Shown in pieces: positions 41,085 to 49,294 of a stretch of DNA of 64,000 nt; position 1 is the first letter of the stretch, and every line of letters begins with the position of its first letter. The notes under the pieces are model-generated. The model made no database searches. It was given only the letters and a program-made list of their open reading frames with translations, and had not been told where the DNA came from. Source of the stretch: Lysobacter helvus (GTDB lineage: Bacteria; Pseudomonadota; Gammaproteobacteria; Xanthomonadales; Xanthomonadaceae); contig NZ_AP024546.1 in NCBI RefSeq assembly GCF_018406645.1, positions 806,001-870,000 of the forward strand, read 5' to 3'. The position numbers were made by a program, and so were the translations under genes.

Positions 41085-41590
41085 TGCGCCACCTGCCCGC
41101 GCGCGATCTTCACTTCGCCGGTCAGCCACGCGACGTCGACATTCCACGCCGCGGTCTTTGCGTTGAGTTGCACGCGACCGCCGGTGGACGCGCCGTCGGG
41201 GAAGAACATGATCGAGCCGACGCCCTGCGTGGGCTGCACTTCGCGTGCACCGGTGAAGACGATGCCGAACTGCTTGGACACCTTGCCGTCGCGCGTGTTC
41301 GGCGCGCGCCACGTATGCGCGGCGGGGTCGATGAAGAACTGTTGCGGGCGGCCGGTGGAGATCGCCTGTGCGCGCGTGTAGCGGAGTTGCGCGGCGATCT
41401 CCTGCGCATCACTGCGCAAGCGCGTGCCGGCGAAGCCGTGGGTGACCGCGGCGGCGGCGAGCAGGCTCACCGCGGCCATGATCATCAGCACGACCACCAT
41501 TTCGAGCAACGTGAAACCGGATTGCACGCGCGCGCGCACCGGCGGGGCGGACGCCCGGCCATGTGATCCGCGGCGTCCGGTCGCGTGCAC
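41081..41590 (-). CDS. gspH: Type II secretion minor pseudopilin GspH (XpsH)
   Basis: A 169-residue pseudopilin linking the tip complex to the GspG shaft. FTLLEMVVVLMIMAAVSLLA follows the prepilin site (QSG^F). The body includes RSDAQEIAAQLRYTRAQAIS, a stretch typical of GspH/FimT. The GTG at 41590 gives a long 24-residue leader and sits 3 nt after gspG. A GTG about 18 codons further in is a possible shorter start. Confidence 0.9.
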   Translation of the reverse strand: MHATGRRGSHGRASAPPVRARVQSGFTLLEMVVVLMIMAAVSLLAAAAVTHGFAGTRLRSDAQEIAAQLRYTRAQAISTGRPQQFFIDPAAHTWRAPNTRDGKVSKQFGIVFTGAREVQPTQGVGSIMFFPDGASTGGRVQLNAKTAAWNVDVAWLTGEVKIARGQVAQ

Positions 41591-41593
41591 GCG

Positions 41594-42022
41594 TTATTCG
41601 AACTTGATGTCGGCGTCGACGCTCTTGCCGCCCGGCTTCTTGTCGGCGCCGTAGCTGATGAGGTCGAAGGGCTGGTTGTCGCCGGGCACCTTGTAGTCGT
41701 ACGGCGTGCCCCAGGCATCCTTGAGCTCGCCTTCCTTCGCGTACGGGCCGAGCCAGCCCTGCGCGTCGCTCTGCACCAGGTCCTGCAGCGAGGCGGGCAA
41801 CTGGCCGGTGTCCATTTCGAAGCGCGAGATCTTGTCGGCCAGCGTGGTGACCTGCGAATGCGTGAGCTTGACGTTGGCGTTGTCGCGGCCGCCGAGCAGG
41901 CGCGAGGCAGCGAAGGCCACGATCGCACCGATCAGCACGACGACCAGAATGATCTCGATCAGGGTGAAACCGGCCTGCACGGCGCGCGGTGCGCGGCGGC
42001 GTTGGCGATGCATTCGGGTCAT
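41594..42022 (-). CDS. gspG: Type II secretion major pseudopilin GspG (XpsG)
   Basis: GspG polymerises into the pseudopilus that drives substrates through the secretin. The 142-residue precursor is cut after Gly18 (QAG^FTLIEIILVVVLIGAIVA). The conserved globular domain has LADKISRFEMDTGQLPASLQDL and GWLGPYAKEGELKDAWGTPYDY, which matches the calcium-binding loop region. The first ATG (42022) lies 3 nt after gspF; a second at 42013 is possible. Confidence 0.96.
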   Translation of the reverse strand: MTRMHRQRRRAPRAVQAGFTLIEIILVVVLIGAIVAFAASRLLGGRDNANVKLTHSQVTTLADKISRFEMDTGQLPASLQDLVQSDAQGWLGPYAKEGELKDAWGTPYDYKVPGDNQPFDLISYGADKKPGGKSVDADIKFE

Positions 42023-42025
42023 GGG

Positions 42026-43243
42026 TCAGCCTATGGCGTTGGTGAGGTCGTAGATCGGAGAGAGCACGGCGATGATGACGACGCCGACGATGCCCGCCAG
42101 CAACATCGTCACCACCGGCACCAGCGCGGCCAGCATGCGGTCCATCGCGGCGCCGGTTTCGGTTTCGAACGTATCGGCGGTCTTGAGCAGCATCGAATCC
42201 AGCGCGCCGGATTCTTCGCCCACCTGGATCATCTGCAGCGCCAGGCGCGGGAAGCGCTTGCCGCGGCCGAGCGCGGCGGACAGCCCGACGCCGCCTTTCA
42301 CTTCCTCGGCGGCGGCTTCGACATCCGCGGCGAGGGTCTGGTTCCCCATCACGTTGCGGCCGATGCCGAGCGCGGTGAGCAGCGGGACGCCGTTTCGCAG
42401 CAGGGTGCCGAGCGTGCGCGCCAGGCGCGCCGTTTCCATGCGCGCCACCAGGGGGCCCGCGAACCGCTGCCGCAACAGCCATTCATCGAAGCGCGCGCGG
42501 AAGGCGGGGTCGCGCCGCTTGCGGTCGAACCACCACAGCAGCAGCGCCGGAATGGCGACCAGCACCCACCACCAGTCGTGCACGAACAGGCCCAGGCCCA
42601 CGACGATGCGCGAGAAGAACGGCAATTCGGCGTCCAGGCTTTCGTACATCGTGGCGAACTGCGGGACGACGTAGCCCATCAGGAACAGCAGGCTCAGGCC
42701 CACCATCGCCAGCAGGATGGCCGGGTAGATCAGCGCGTTGATCACGCGGCCCTGCATCGCGCGCGAGCGTTCGAGGTATTCGGCCAGGCGCTGCAGCGTT
42801 TCGTGCAGCGATCCGCCCGCTTCACCGGCGCGCACCATGTTCACGTACAGGCGGCCGAAGGTGCCGTGCTGGCGTTCGAGCGCCGTGGACAGCGCACTGC
42901 CGCCGCGCACCGCATCGCGGATGTCGCTGATGGTGCGGCGCGCGCGTTCGTCTTCGGGGAGTTCGAGCAGGATGGTCAGCGCGCGATCGAGCGGCTGGCC
43001 CGCGGCGAGCAACGTCGCCAGCTGCTGCGTGAACTGCACCAGTCGCGCGCCCGCGAACGGCTTGGACTTGAACAGCGTACGCCACGCCGAATCGCCGCCC
43101 GCTTCGGATGCGAGTTTCGCTTCGACCGGGATGTGCCCCTGCTCCTGCAGGCGCACGACCACTTCGCCGGACGTCGCGGCCTCCATCTGGCCGTCGAGCG
43201 TCTCGCCGCGGGAATTCAGCGCCTTGTAGCGATACAGGGGCAT
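42026..43243 (-). CDS. gspF: Type II secretion inner-membrane platform protein GspF (XpsF)
   Basis: GspF is the polytopic centre of the T2SS inner-membrane platform. The 405 residues hold two GspF repeats. Each has a helical cytoplasmic domain (FTQQLATLLAAGQPLDRAL; LARTLGTLLRNGVPLLTAL) followed by membrane helices, three in all. The start MPLYRYKALNSRGE is diagnostic. It lies 4 nt after gspE. Confidence 0.96.
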   Translation of the reverse strand: MPLYRYKALNSRGETLDGQMEAATSGEVVVRLQEQGHIPVEAKLASEAGGDSAWRTLFKSKPFAGARLVQFTQQLATLLAAGQPLDRALTILLELPEDERARRTISDIRDAVRGGSALSTALERQHGTFGRLYVNMVRAGEAGGSLHETLQRLAEYLERSRAMQGRVINALIYPAILLAMVGLSLLFLMGYVVPQFATMYESLDAELPFFSRIVVGLGLFVHDWWWVLVAIPALLLWWFDRKRRDPAFRARFDEWLLRQRFAGPLVARMETARLARTLGTLLRNGVPLLTALGIGRNVMGNQTLAADVEAAAEEVKGGVGLSAALGRGKRFPRLALQMIQVGEESGALDSMLLKTADTFETETGAAMDRMLAALVPVVTMLLAGIVGVVIIAVLSPIYDLTNAIG

Positions 43244-43247
43244 GGGG

Positions 43248-44975
43248 TCATGCGTCCTCGGTGACGCGCAGGACTTCTTCGATCGTGGTCACGCCGGCCA
43301 GGGCCTTCGTGATGCCGTCTTCGTACATCGTGCGCATGCCGGCCTTGCGCGCGAGCTGTTCGATCTCGCCCATGCCGGCGTGGCGCATCACGGCGCGACG
43401 CAGTTCGTCGTCCATGACCAGGAATTCCATGATCGTCGTGCGGCCGAGGTATCCGGTGGGCGAGACCTCGGACGGTTGCGGGCGATACAGGTAGATCTCG
43501 CCTTCTGGCTGCCAGCGGCGCAGGCCGAACTTTTCGATTTCTTCCGGCGACGGGCGATAGCGTTCCGCCGTTTCGCGATGCAGCCGGCGCACGAGGCGCT
43601 GCGCGAGGATGCCGTTGACGGTGGAGGTGAGCAGGTAATCCTCCACCCCCATGTCGAGCAGGCGCGTGATGCCGCCGGCGGCGTTGTTGGTGTGCAGCGT
43701 CGACAACACCAGGTGACCGGTGAGCGCGGACTGGATCGCGATGCGCGCGGTTTCCAGGTCGCGCATTTCGCCGATCATGATGATGTCCGGGTCCTGGCGC
43801 ACGATCGAACGCAAGGCATTGGCGAAATCCAGGCCGATCTGCGGCTTCGCCTGGATCTGGTTGATGCCTTCGATCTGGTATTCGACCGGATCCTCGACCG
43901 TGATGATCTTGACGTCGCTGGTGTTGAGCTTGCTCAGCGCGGTGTAGAGCGTCGTCGTCTTGCCCGAACCGGTGGGGCCGGTGACCAGCAGGATGCCGTG
44001 CGGTTGTTCGAGCACGTGCTGGAACTGCGGCAGGAATTCGTCGGTGAAGCCGAGGCGGTGGAAGTCGAACACCACCGTCTCGCGGTCGAGCAGGCGCATC
44101 ACGACGCTTTCGCCGTGCGCGGTGGGCACGCTGCTCACGCGCAGGTCGAGTTCCTTGCCCTGCACGCGCAACATGATGCGGCCGTCCTGCGGCAGGCGGC
44201 GCTCGGCGATGTTGAGCTTCGCCATGATCTTGATGCGGCTGATGATCGCCGCCGTCAGGTTGGCCGGCGGGCTTTCGGCTTCCTCGAGCACGCCGTCGAC
44301 GCGGTAACGCACCTTCAGGCGGTTCTCGAACGGTTCGATGTGGATGTCCGACGCGCGCAGTTCCACCGCGCGCTGGATGACCAGGTTCACCAGGCGGATG
44401 ACGGGCGCTTCCGACGCGAGGTCGCGCAGGTGCTCCACGTCGTCCATGTCGCCGGTTTCGCCTTCGGCGGTTTCGATGATCGCGCCCATCGCGCTGCGGC
44501 CCTGGCCGTGCCAGCGTTCGATCAGGTCGTCGATTTCCGAACGCAACGCGATGCTCGCGCGCACCTCGCGGCCGGTGGCCAGGCGCACGGCGTCGAGCGC
44601 GTACAGGTCCTGCGGATCGGCGACCAGCACGTCGAGCACCTGGCCGTGGTCGGCCAGCGGCACGACGTGGAACTGCTTCATGAACTTGGGCGAGAGCGCC
44701 ACGGTGTCCGGCGGCAGCTCGGGCGCGTCCTTCGCGCTCACCAGCGGGAGGCCGAGGACGGTAGATGCGGCTTCGGCGTGGTCGCGCTCGGACACCAGGC
44801 CCAGGCGGGCGACCAGGGACAGCAGGCTGCCGCCGGTTTCTTCCTGCAGGCGGCGGGCACGGGCGAGGTCGGCGTCCTTCAGGCGCCCGCGTTCGACGAG
44901 GGCGGCGACGATGCGTTCGTCCGCCGCGGCCTCGATACCGTCGCCTGGCGGCATGGGGTCGACGATGGCGTTCAT
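43248..44975 (-). CDS. gspE: Type II secretion ATPase GspE (XpsE)
   Basis: GspE is the hexameric cytoplasmic ATPase that powers pseudopilus assembly. The 575 residues have an N-terminal GspL-binding domain, the N2 domain (ASDIHIEPFENRLKVRYRVDG) and the RecA-like domain. That domain carries Walker A GPTGSGKTTTLY (about 330), Asp box ITVEDPVEYQIEGINQIQ, Walker B and the His box GHLVLSTLHTNNA. Most GspE proteins carry four zinc cysteines after this; here that region has none. It is the first gene of the operon. A weak -10 (TACAGT, minus strand) lies about 50 nt upstream. Confidence 0.96.
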   Translation of the reverse strand: MNAIVDPMPPGDGIEAAADERIVAALVERGRLKDADLARARRLQEETGGSLLSLVARLGLVSERDHAEAASTVLGLPLVSAKDAPELPPDTVALSPKFMKQFHVVPLADHGQVLDVLVADPQDLYALDAVRLATGREVRASIALRSEIDDLIERWHGQGRSAMGAIIETAEGETGDMDDVEHLRDLASEAPVIRLVNLVIQRAVELRASDIHIEPFENRLKVRYRVDGVLEEAESPPANLTAAIISRIKIMAKLNIAERRLPQDGRIMLRVQGKELDLRVSSVPTAHGESVVMRLLDRETVVFDFHRLGFTDEFLPQFQHVLEQPHGILLVTGPTGSGKTTTLYTALSKLNTSDVKIITVEDPVEYQIEGINQIQAKPQIGLDFANALRSIVRQDPDIIMIGEMRDLETARIAIQSALTGHLVLSTLHTNNAAGGITRLLDMGVEDYLLTSTVNGILAQRLVRRLHRETAERYRPSPEEIEKFGLRRWQPEGEIYLYRPQPSEVSPTGYLGRTTIMEFLVMDDELRRAVMRHAGMGEIEQLARKAGMRTMYEDGITKALAGVTTIEEVLRVTEDA

Positions 44976-45186
44976 TCGGCCTCTGGCATGCGCGGTTTTG
45001 GGTCCTTCCGTGACCCGGGTCGCGACTGTAGCAGAGCCTCCGTGGCGCCCGGATCGCCGACCAGCGGTGGCGGAACGCCGTCTGGCCGGCCGATACAGCG
45101 GCTCTGTTGCAGGCGCACCCACCCTCAAACTGTGAACCAGTTCGCATTTTGCGTGCGGGCGTCCAGTCCTACAGGGGGACACCACA
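44976..45186. other. Divergent intergenic region between gspE and the HYR-repeat gene
   Basis: No gene is seen here. It must hold the promoters of both the xps operon (minus) and the HYR protein (plus). A small inverted repeat AACTG-5 nt-CAGTT lies near 45128-45142 and could be a regulator site. I could not define a full promoter on either strand. The HYR gene has a purine-rich ribosome site (AGGGGGA) 8 nt before its ATG. Confidence 0.35.
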
Positions 45187-48100
45187 ATGAATCCGCACCT
45201 CGCCTCGCGCCGGGGATGGGCGCTTGCCCTTTCCGTTTTGCTGGCCTCCGCCGCCGCGCCCGCCTGGGCCGCCTGCAACGGCAACCCGAACGCCCGCATC
45301 GATCCGACCAGCCAGACGGTGCCGGAGCGCACCGGCGGCGTCGCCACCGTGGTCACGCTGGACGGCAGCAAGTCCACGCCCGGCAACAACGACCTGGCGT
45401 TCCAGTGGACGTACGTCGGCAGCACGCCCGCCGGCCTGCCGGCGACGCTGAGCAACAGCACCGCGCAGAAGCCGACCTTCAGCGCGCCCGCCGTCGGCCC
45501 GGCCGGTGCGGCGCTGACGTTCCGCCTCACGGTGACATGCGGCACCGACACCAGTTCGATCACCACGGTCATCAACGTCACCGACGTGTTCACCAACTCG
45601 CCGCCGGTCGCGTCCGCCTTCATCTCGCCGCTCAATCCCGTCGAAGGCCAGACCGTCACGTTGAACGGCACCGCCTCCTCCGATCCGGATGGCCAGGCGC
45701 TCACCTATGCGTGGACGCAGATCTCCGGTTCGCCGACGGTCGCGCTGGCCAACGCGAACACGGCCACCGCCACGTTCGTCGCGCCCAACGTGCCCGTCAC
45801 CACGACGCTCGGCTTCCGGCTCACCGTGAGCGACGGCAGCCTGTCGAGTTTCGTCGACCGCTCCGTCAGCGTGGTCTGGACGAACGATCCGCCGATCGCC
45901 TCGCTCGTGTGTCCCGGTGGCGTCATCACCGCGAACGAAGGCGCGGGCGTCACGTTCAACGGCAACGCGTCGAACGATCCCGAAGGCGGCCCGCTCACCT
46001 ACGCGTGGGGCCAGAACGCCGGCTTGCCGAACCTCAACATCGGCGGACTCACCACGCCCTCGATCACCTTCAGCGTGCCGCACCTGGGCTACAACCAGCT
46101 CGGCGGCATGACGCTGACGCTCACGGTGAAGGACGCCGCGAACGCAACGACGTCCGCGTCGTGCGGCTTGTTCATCAAGGACGTCACCGCGCCCGTCATC
46201 GCGGTGCCCGCCGATATCACCGCCGAAGCGACCTCCTCCGCCGGTGCCGCCGTGACCTACACCGCCACGTCGCAGGACGCGGTGGAAGACGAATTCCCGG
46301 AGCCGCTCGCCTGCGTGCCGCCGTCGGGCAGCACGTTCGCGCTGGCCGCCTTGCCGGGCAATGCGTTCATCACCTCGGTGGCGTGCGATGCGAGCGACGC
46401 CGCCGGCAACGCAGCGCACAAGACCTTCAACATCACGGTGCGCGACACGACGGCGCCGGTGATCACGATGCCGGCCGCGTTCGCCGTGGAAGCCACCAGC
46501 GCCAGCGGCGCGACGGCGAACTTCACCGCGACGACGCTCGACGCGGTCGACGGCGCGGGCACGGCCTCGTGCGCGCCGTCCAGCGGCAGCACCTTCGCGC
46601 TCGGCGACACCACGGTGAGCTGCGGTGCGACGGATGCGCGCGGCAACAGTGCGTCGGCGCAGACGTTCGTGCTCAGCGTGATGGACACGACGGCCCCGAC
46701 GATCGACGCGCACGGCGACGTCGGCCCGATCGAAGCAACGAGCAGTGCGGGCGCCGCAGTGACGTACGCCAGTCCCGCGTCGCATGACGCCGTCGACGGC
46801 ACCGGCACCGCGAGCTGCGTGCCGCCGTCCGGTTCCACGTTCGCGCTCGGCCATTCGTCCGTGCACTGCAACGCCACCGATGCGCACGGCAACCACGCGG
46901 TGCAGACCAGCTTCGATGTGCACGTGGTCGACACGACCAAGCCGACCATCGATGCGCACGACCCCGTGGGCCCGATCGAAGCGTCGTTCGCGAGCGGCGC
47001 CGTGGTGACCTACACCGCGCCGGCCACGCACGACGCCGTCGATGGCGATGGCCTGGCGCTCTGCCTGCCCGCCTCCGGCGCGACGTTCGCGCTCGGCACC
47101 TCGACGGTCCACTGCAACAAGAGCGACGCCGCGGGCAACGCCGCCGACGAAACCACGTTCGACGTCAGCGTGGTCGACACCACGCCGCCCTCGATTGAAG
47201 TGCACGGCAACATCGCCGACGTGGAGGCAACGGGCCCGTCGGGCGCCGTCGTGACCTACACCGCGCCGGCCACGCACGACCTGGTCGACGGCACCGGCAT
47301 CGCGACCTGCCTGCCTGTCTCCGGCGCGACGTTCGCGCTCGGCACCACGCTGGTGACCTGCAACGCGGACGACGCGCACCACAATCACGCGGTCGCCACG
47401 ACGTTCACGGTGGACGTCGTCGACACGACGCCGCCGGCGATCGCCGCGCACGACGACATTCCCGGTATCGAAGCGACCAGTGCGGCCGGCGCAGTAGTGA
47501 ACTACACCGCGCCCGCCACGCTCGACCTGGTGGACGGCGCCGGCACCGCGACCTGCGCACCGGCGTCGGGCGAGACGTTCGCCCTCGGCCACACCACCGT
47601 GGATTGCGATGCCACCGACGCGCATGGCAACCACGCGGTGCAGACGCACTTCGATGTCGAAGTGGTCGACACGACGCCGCCGGTGATCGACGCGCACGAC
47701 GCAGTGGCAGGGATCGAAGCCACGAGCGCGGCCGGTGCGACGGTGAGCTACACCGCGCCCGCGACGCACGACGCCGTCGACGGCATCGGCGCCGCGACCT
47801 GCCTGCCCGCGTCCGGTTCGACGTTCGCGCTCGGCCACACGACCGTGGATTGCGATGCCACCGACGCGCACGGCAACCACGCGGTGCAGACGCACTTCGA
47901 TGTCGAAGTGGTCGACACGACGCCGCCGGTGATCGATGGACACGCCGACATCCTCGGCATCGAAGCCACCGGTCCGTCCGGCGCCGCGGTCAGCTATAGC
48001 GCGCCCGCCACGCACGACGCGGTCGACGGCAACGGCACCGCGACCTGCACGCCTGTCTCGGGTGCCACCTTCGCCCTCGGCACGCACGCGGTGGATTGCA

Positions 48101-49236
48101 ACGCCATCGATGCGCACGGCAACCACGCGACGACCACGCACTTCGACGTGCAGGTCATCGACAGCACGCCGCCCACCATCGACGGCCACGGCGACATCGG
48201 TCCGTTCGAAGCCACCGGCCCGTCGGGCGCCACCGTGACGTACACGCATCCGGCGACGCACGACCTCGTCGACGGCAATGGCCTGGCGACCTGCACGCCG
48301 GCGTCCGGCGCGACCTTCGCGCTCGGCGACACGACGGTGCACTGCGCGGCGACCGACCACGCGGGCAACGCGGCGACCGGCACGCACTTCAACGCCAGCG
48401 TCGTCGATACCACCGCGCCGGTGATCGCCGCGCACAGCGACCTGGTGATCGAAGCGACGAGCGCCGCGGGCGCGACGGTGAACTACACCGCGCCCGCCAC
48501 GAGCGACGCGGTCGACGGCAACGGCGTGGCGACCTGCCTGCAGGCCGCGGGCACGACGTTCCCGCTCGGCGTCACGACCGTCGCCTGCAACGCGACCGAT
48601 GCACACGGCAACCACGCGACGGGCACCAGCTTCAAGGTCACGGTGCGCGACACGACCGCGCCGGTGCTGCAACCGCACGCGGACGTCGACGCGATCGCGC
48701 CGGCCAACTCGAGCGCGGTGGTGACCTACACGCTGCCGGTCGCCACGGACCTCGTCGATGCGAGCGTCACGGTGGTGTGCGTGCAGGCCTCGGGCAGCAC
48801 GTTCGCCGCGGGCAGCACCACGATCAACTGCACGGCCACCGACGACTACGGCAACGCGTCGACCAGCAGCTTCCACGTCAACGTCAACTTCGCGTTCACC
48901 GGCTTCTTCAAGCCGATCGACAACCTGCCGGTGGTGAACGTGGTCAAGGCGGGCCAGGCGATCCCGGTGAAGTTCGCGCTGGGCGGCAACCAGGGCCTGG
49001 CGATCTTCGCCGCGGGCTTCCCGAAGTCGATCGTGATGACGTGCAACGGCGCGGTGCAGGACGCGGTGGAGGAAACCGTGACCGCCGGCGGCAGCAGCCT
49101 CAGCTACGACGCGGGCGCCGGCCAGTACATCTACGTGTGGAAGACCGACAAGACCTGGGCGGGCACGTGCCGCCAGTTGCAGGTCAAGTTCACGGACGGC
49201 AGCACCAAGGTGGCGAACTTCAACTTCACGCGCTGA
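45187..49236 (+). CDS. Large secreted modular protein with PKD-like domains, 11 HYR repeats and a PxKF C-terminal domain
   Basis: A 1349-residue exported protein. Residues 1-28 form a signal peptide ending AWA. About 30-330 hold three Ig-like domains of the PKD/REJ kind (LDGSKSTPGNNDLAFQW; NGTASSDPDGQALTYAW; NGNASNDPEGGPLTYAW). About 331-1238 are eleven tandem HYR units of about 82 residues. Each shows EATSxAGAxVxYTAPAT, DxVDGxGxATC, a second Cys and DTTxP, with the two cysteines likely paired. The last about 110 residues (FFKPIDNLPVVNVVKAGQAI onward) are a PxKF domain. No enzymatic domain is visible, so an adhesive or surface role is inferred. It is divergent from the T2SS operon and has its own terminator. 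Confidence 0.9.
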   Translation: MNPHLASRRGWALALSVLLASAAAPAWAACNGNPNARIDPTSQTVPERTGGVATVVTLDGSKSTPGNNDLAFQWTYVGSTPAGLPATLSNSTAQKPTFSAPAVGPAGAALTFRLTVTCGTDTSSITTVINVTDVFTNSPPVASAFISPLNPVEGQTVTLNGTASSDPDGQALTYAWTQISGSPTVALANANTATATFVAPNVPVTTTLGFRLTVSDGSLSSFVDRSVSVVWTNDPPIASLVCPGGVITANEGAGVTFNGNASNDPEGGPLTYAWGQNAGLPNLNIGGLTTPSITFSVPHLGYNQLGGMTLTLTVKDAANATTSASCGLFIKDVTAPVIAVPADITAEATSSAGAAVTYTATSQDAVEDEFPEPLACVPPSGSTFALAALPGNAFITSVACDASDAAGNAAHKTFNITVRDTTAPVITMPAAFAVEATSASGATANFTATTLDAVDGAGTASCAPSSGSTFALGDTTVSCGATDARGNSASAQTFVLSVMDTTAPTIDAHGDVGPIEATSSAGAAVTYASPASHDAVDGTGTASCVPPSGSTFALGHSSVHCNATDAHGNHAVQTSFDVHVVDTTKPTIDAHDPVGPIEASFASGAVVTYTAPATHDAVDGDGLALCLPASGATFALGTSTVHCNKSDAAGNAADETTFDVSVVDTTPPSIEVHGNIADVEATGPSGAVVTYTAPATHDLVDGTGIATCLPVSGATFALGTTLVTCNADDAHHNHAVATTFTVDVVDTTPPAIAAHDDIPGIEATSAAGAVVNYTAPATLDLVDGAGTATCAPASGETFALGHTTVDCDATDAHGNHAVQTHFDVEVVDTTPPVIDAHDAVAGIEATSAAGATVSYTAPATHDAVDGIGAATCLPASGSTFALGHTTVDCDATDAHGNHAVQTHFDVEVVDTTPPVIDGHADILGIEATGPSGAAVSYSAPATHDAVDGNGTATCTPVSGATFALGTHAVDCNAIDAHGNHATTTHFDVQVIDSTPPTIDGHGDIGPFEATGPSGATVTYTHPATHDLVDGNGLATCTPASGATFALGDTTVHCAATDHAGNAATGTHFNASVVDTTAPVIAAHSDLVIEATSAAGATVNYTAPATSDAVDGNGVATCLQAAGTTFPLGVTTVACNATDAHGNHATGTSFKVTVRDTTAPVLQPHADVDAIAPANSSAVVTYTLPVATDLVDASVTVVCVQASGSTFAAGSTTINCTATDDYGNASTSSFHVNVNFAFTGFFKPIDNLPVVNVVKAGQAIPVKFALGGNQGLAIFAAGFPKSIVMTCNGAVQDAVEETVTAGGSSLSYDAGAGQYIYVWKTDKTWAGTCRQLQVKFTDGSTKVANFNFTR
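46180..48890 (+). repeat. Tandem in-frame repeats encoding the HYR units
   Basis: Eleven units of about 240-250 nt. Units 6 and 7 are the closest: 47584-47690 and 47830-47936 differ at only 2 of 107 positions, spaced exactly 246 nt (82 codons). Outer units are more diverged. The pattern suggests recent duplication or gene conversion in the middle of the array. Confidence 0.85.
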
Positions 49237-49261
49237 CCCCCTGATTCGGCGCGGAAGGCGG

Positions 49262-49294
49262 AAGGCCCGGTCGCGAGACCGGGCCTTCTTTTTT
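49262..49294 (+). terminator. Rho-independent terminator after the HYR-repeat gene
   Basis: A perfect 11-bp stem AAGGCCCGGTC/GACCGGGCCTT with a GCGA loop (49262-49287) is followed by C and six T. It starts 26 nt after the stop. The purL stop codon abuts it on the other strand. In that direction the stem lacks a U-tract, so termination of purL is less certain. Confidence 0.9.

Noticed and set aside
45187-49236. HYR repeat array as a possible CRISPR or satellite array
   Set aside because: Repeats are in frame, about 246 nt long, diverged at third positions and encode Cys-paired Ig-like domains; there are no spacers or cas genes.
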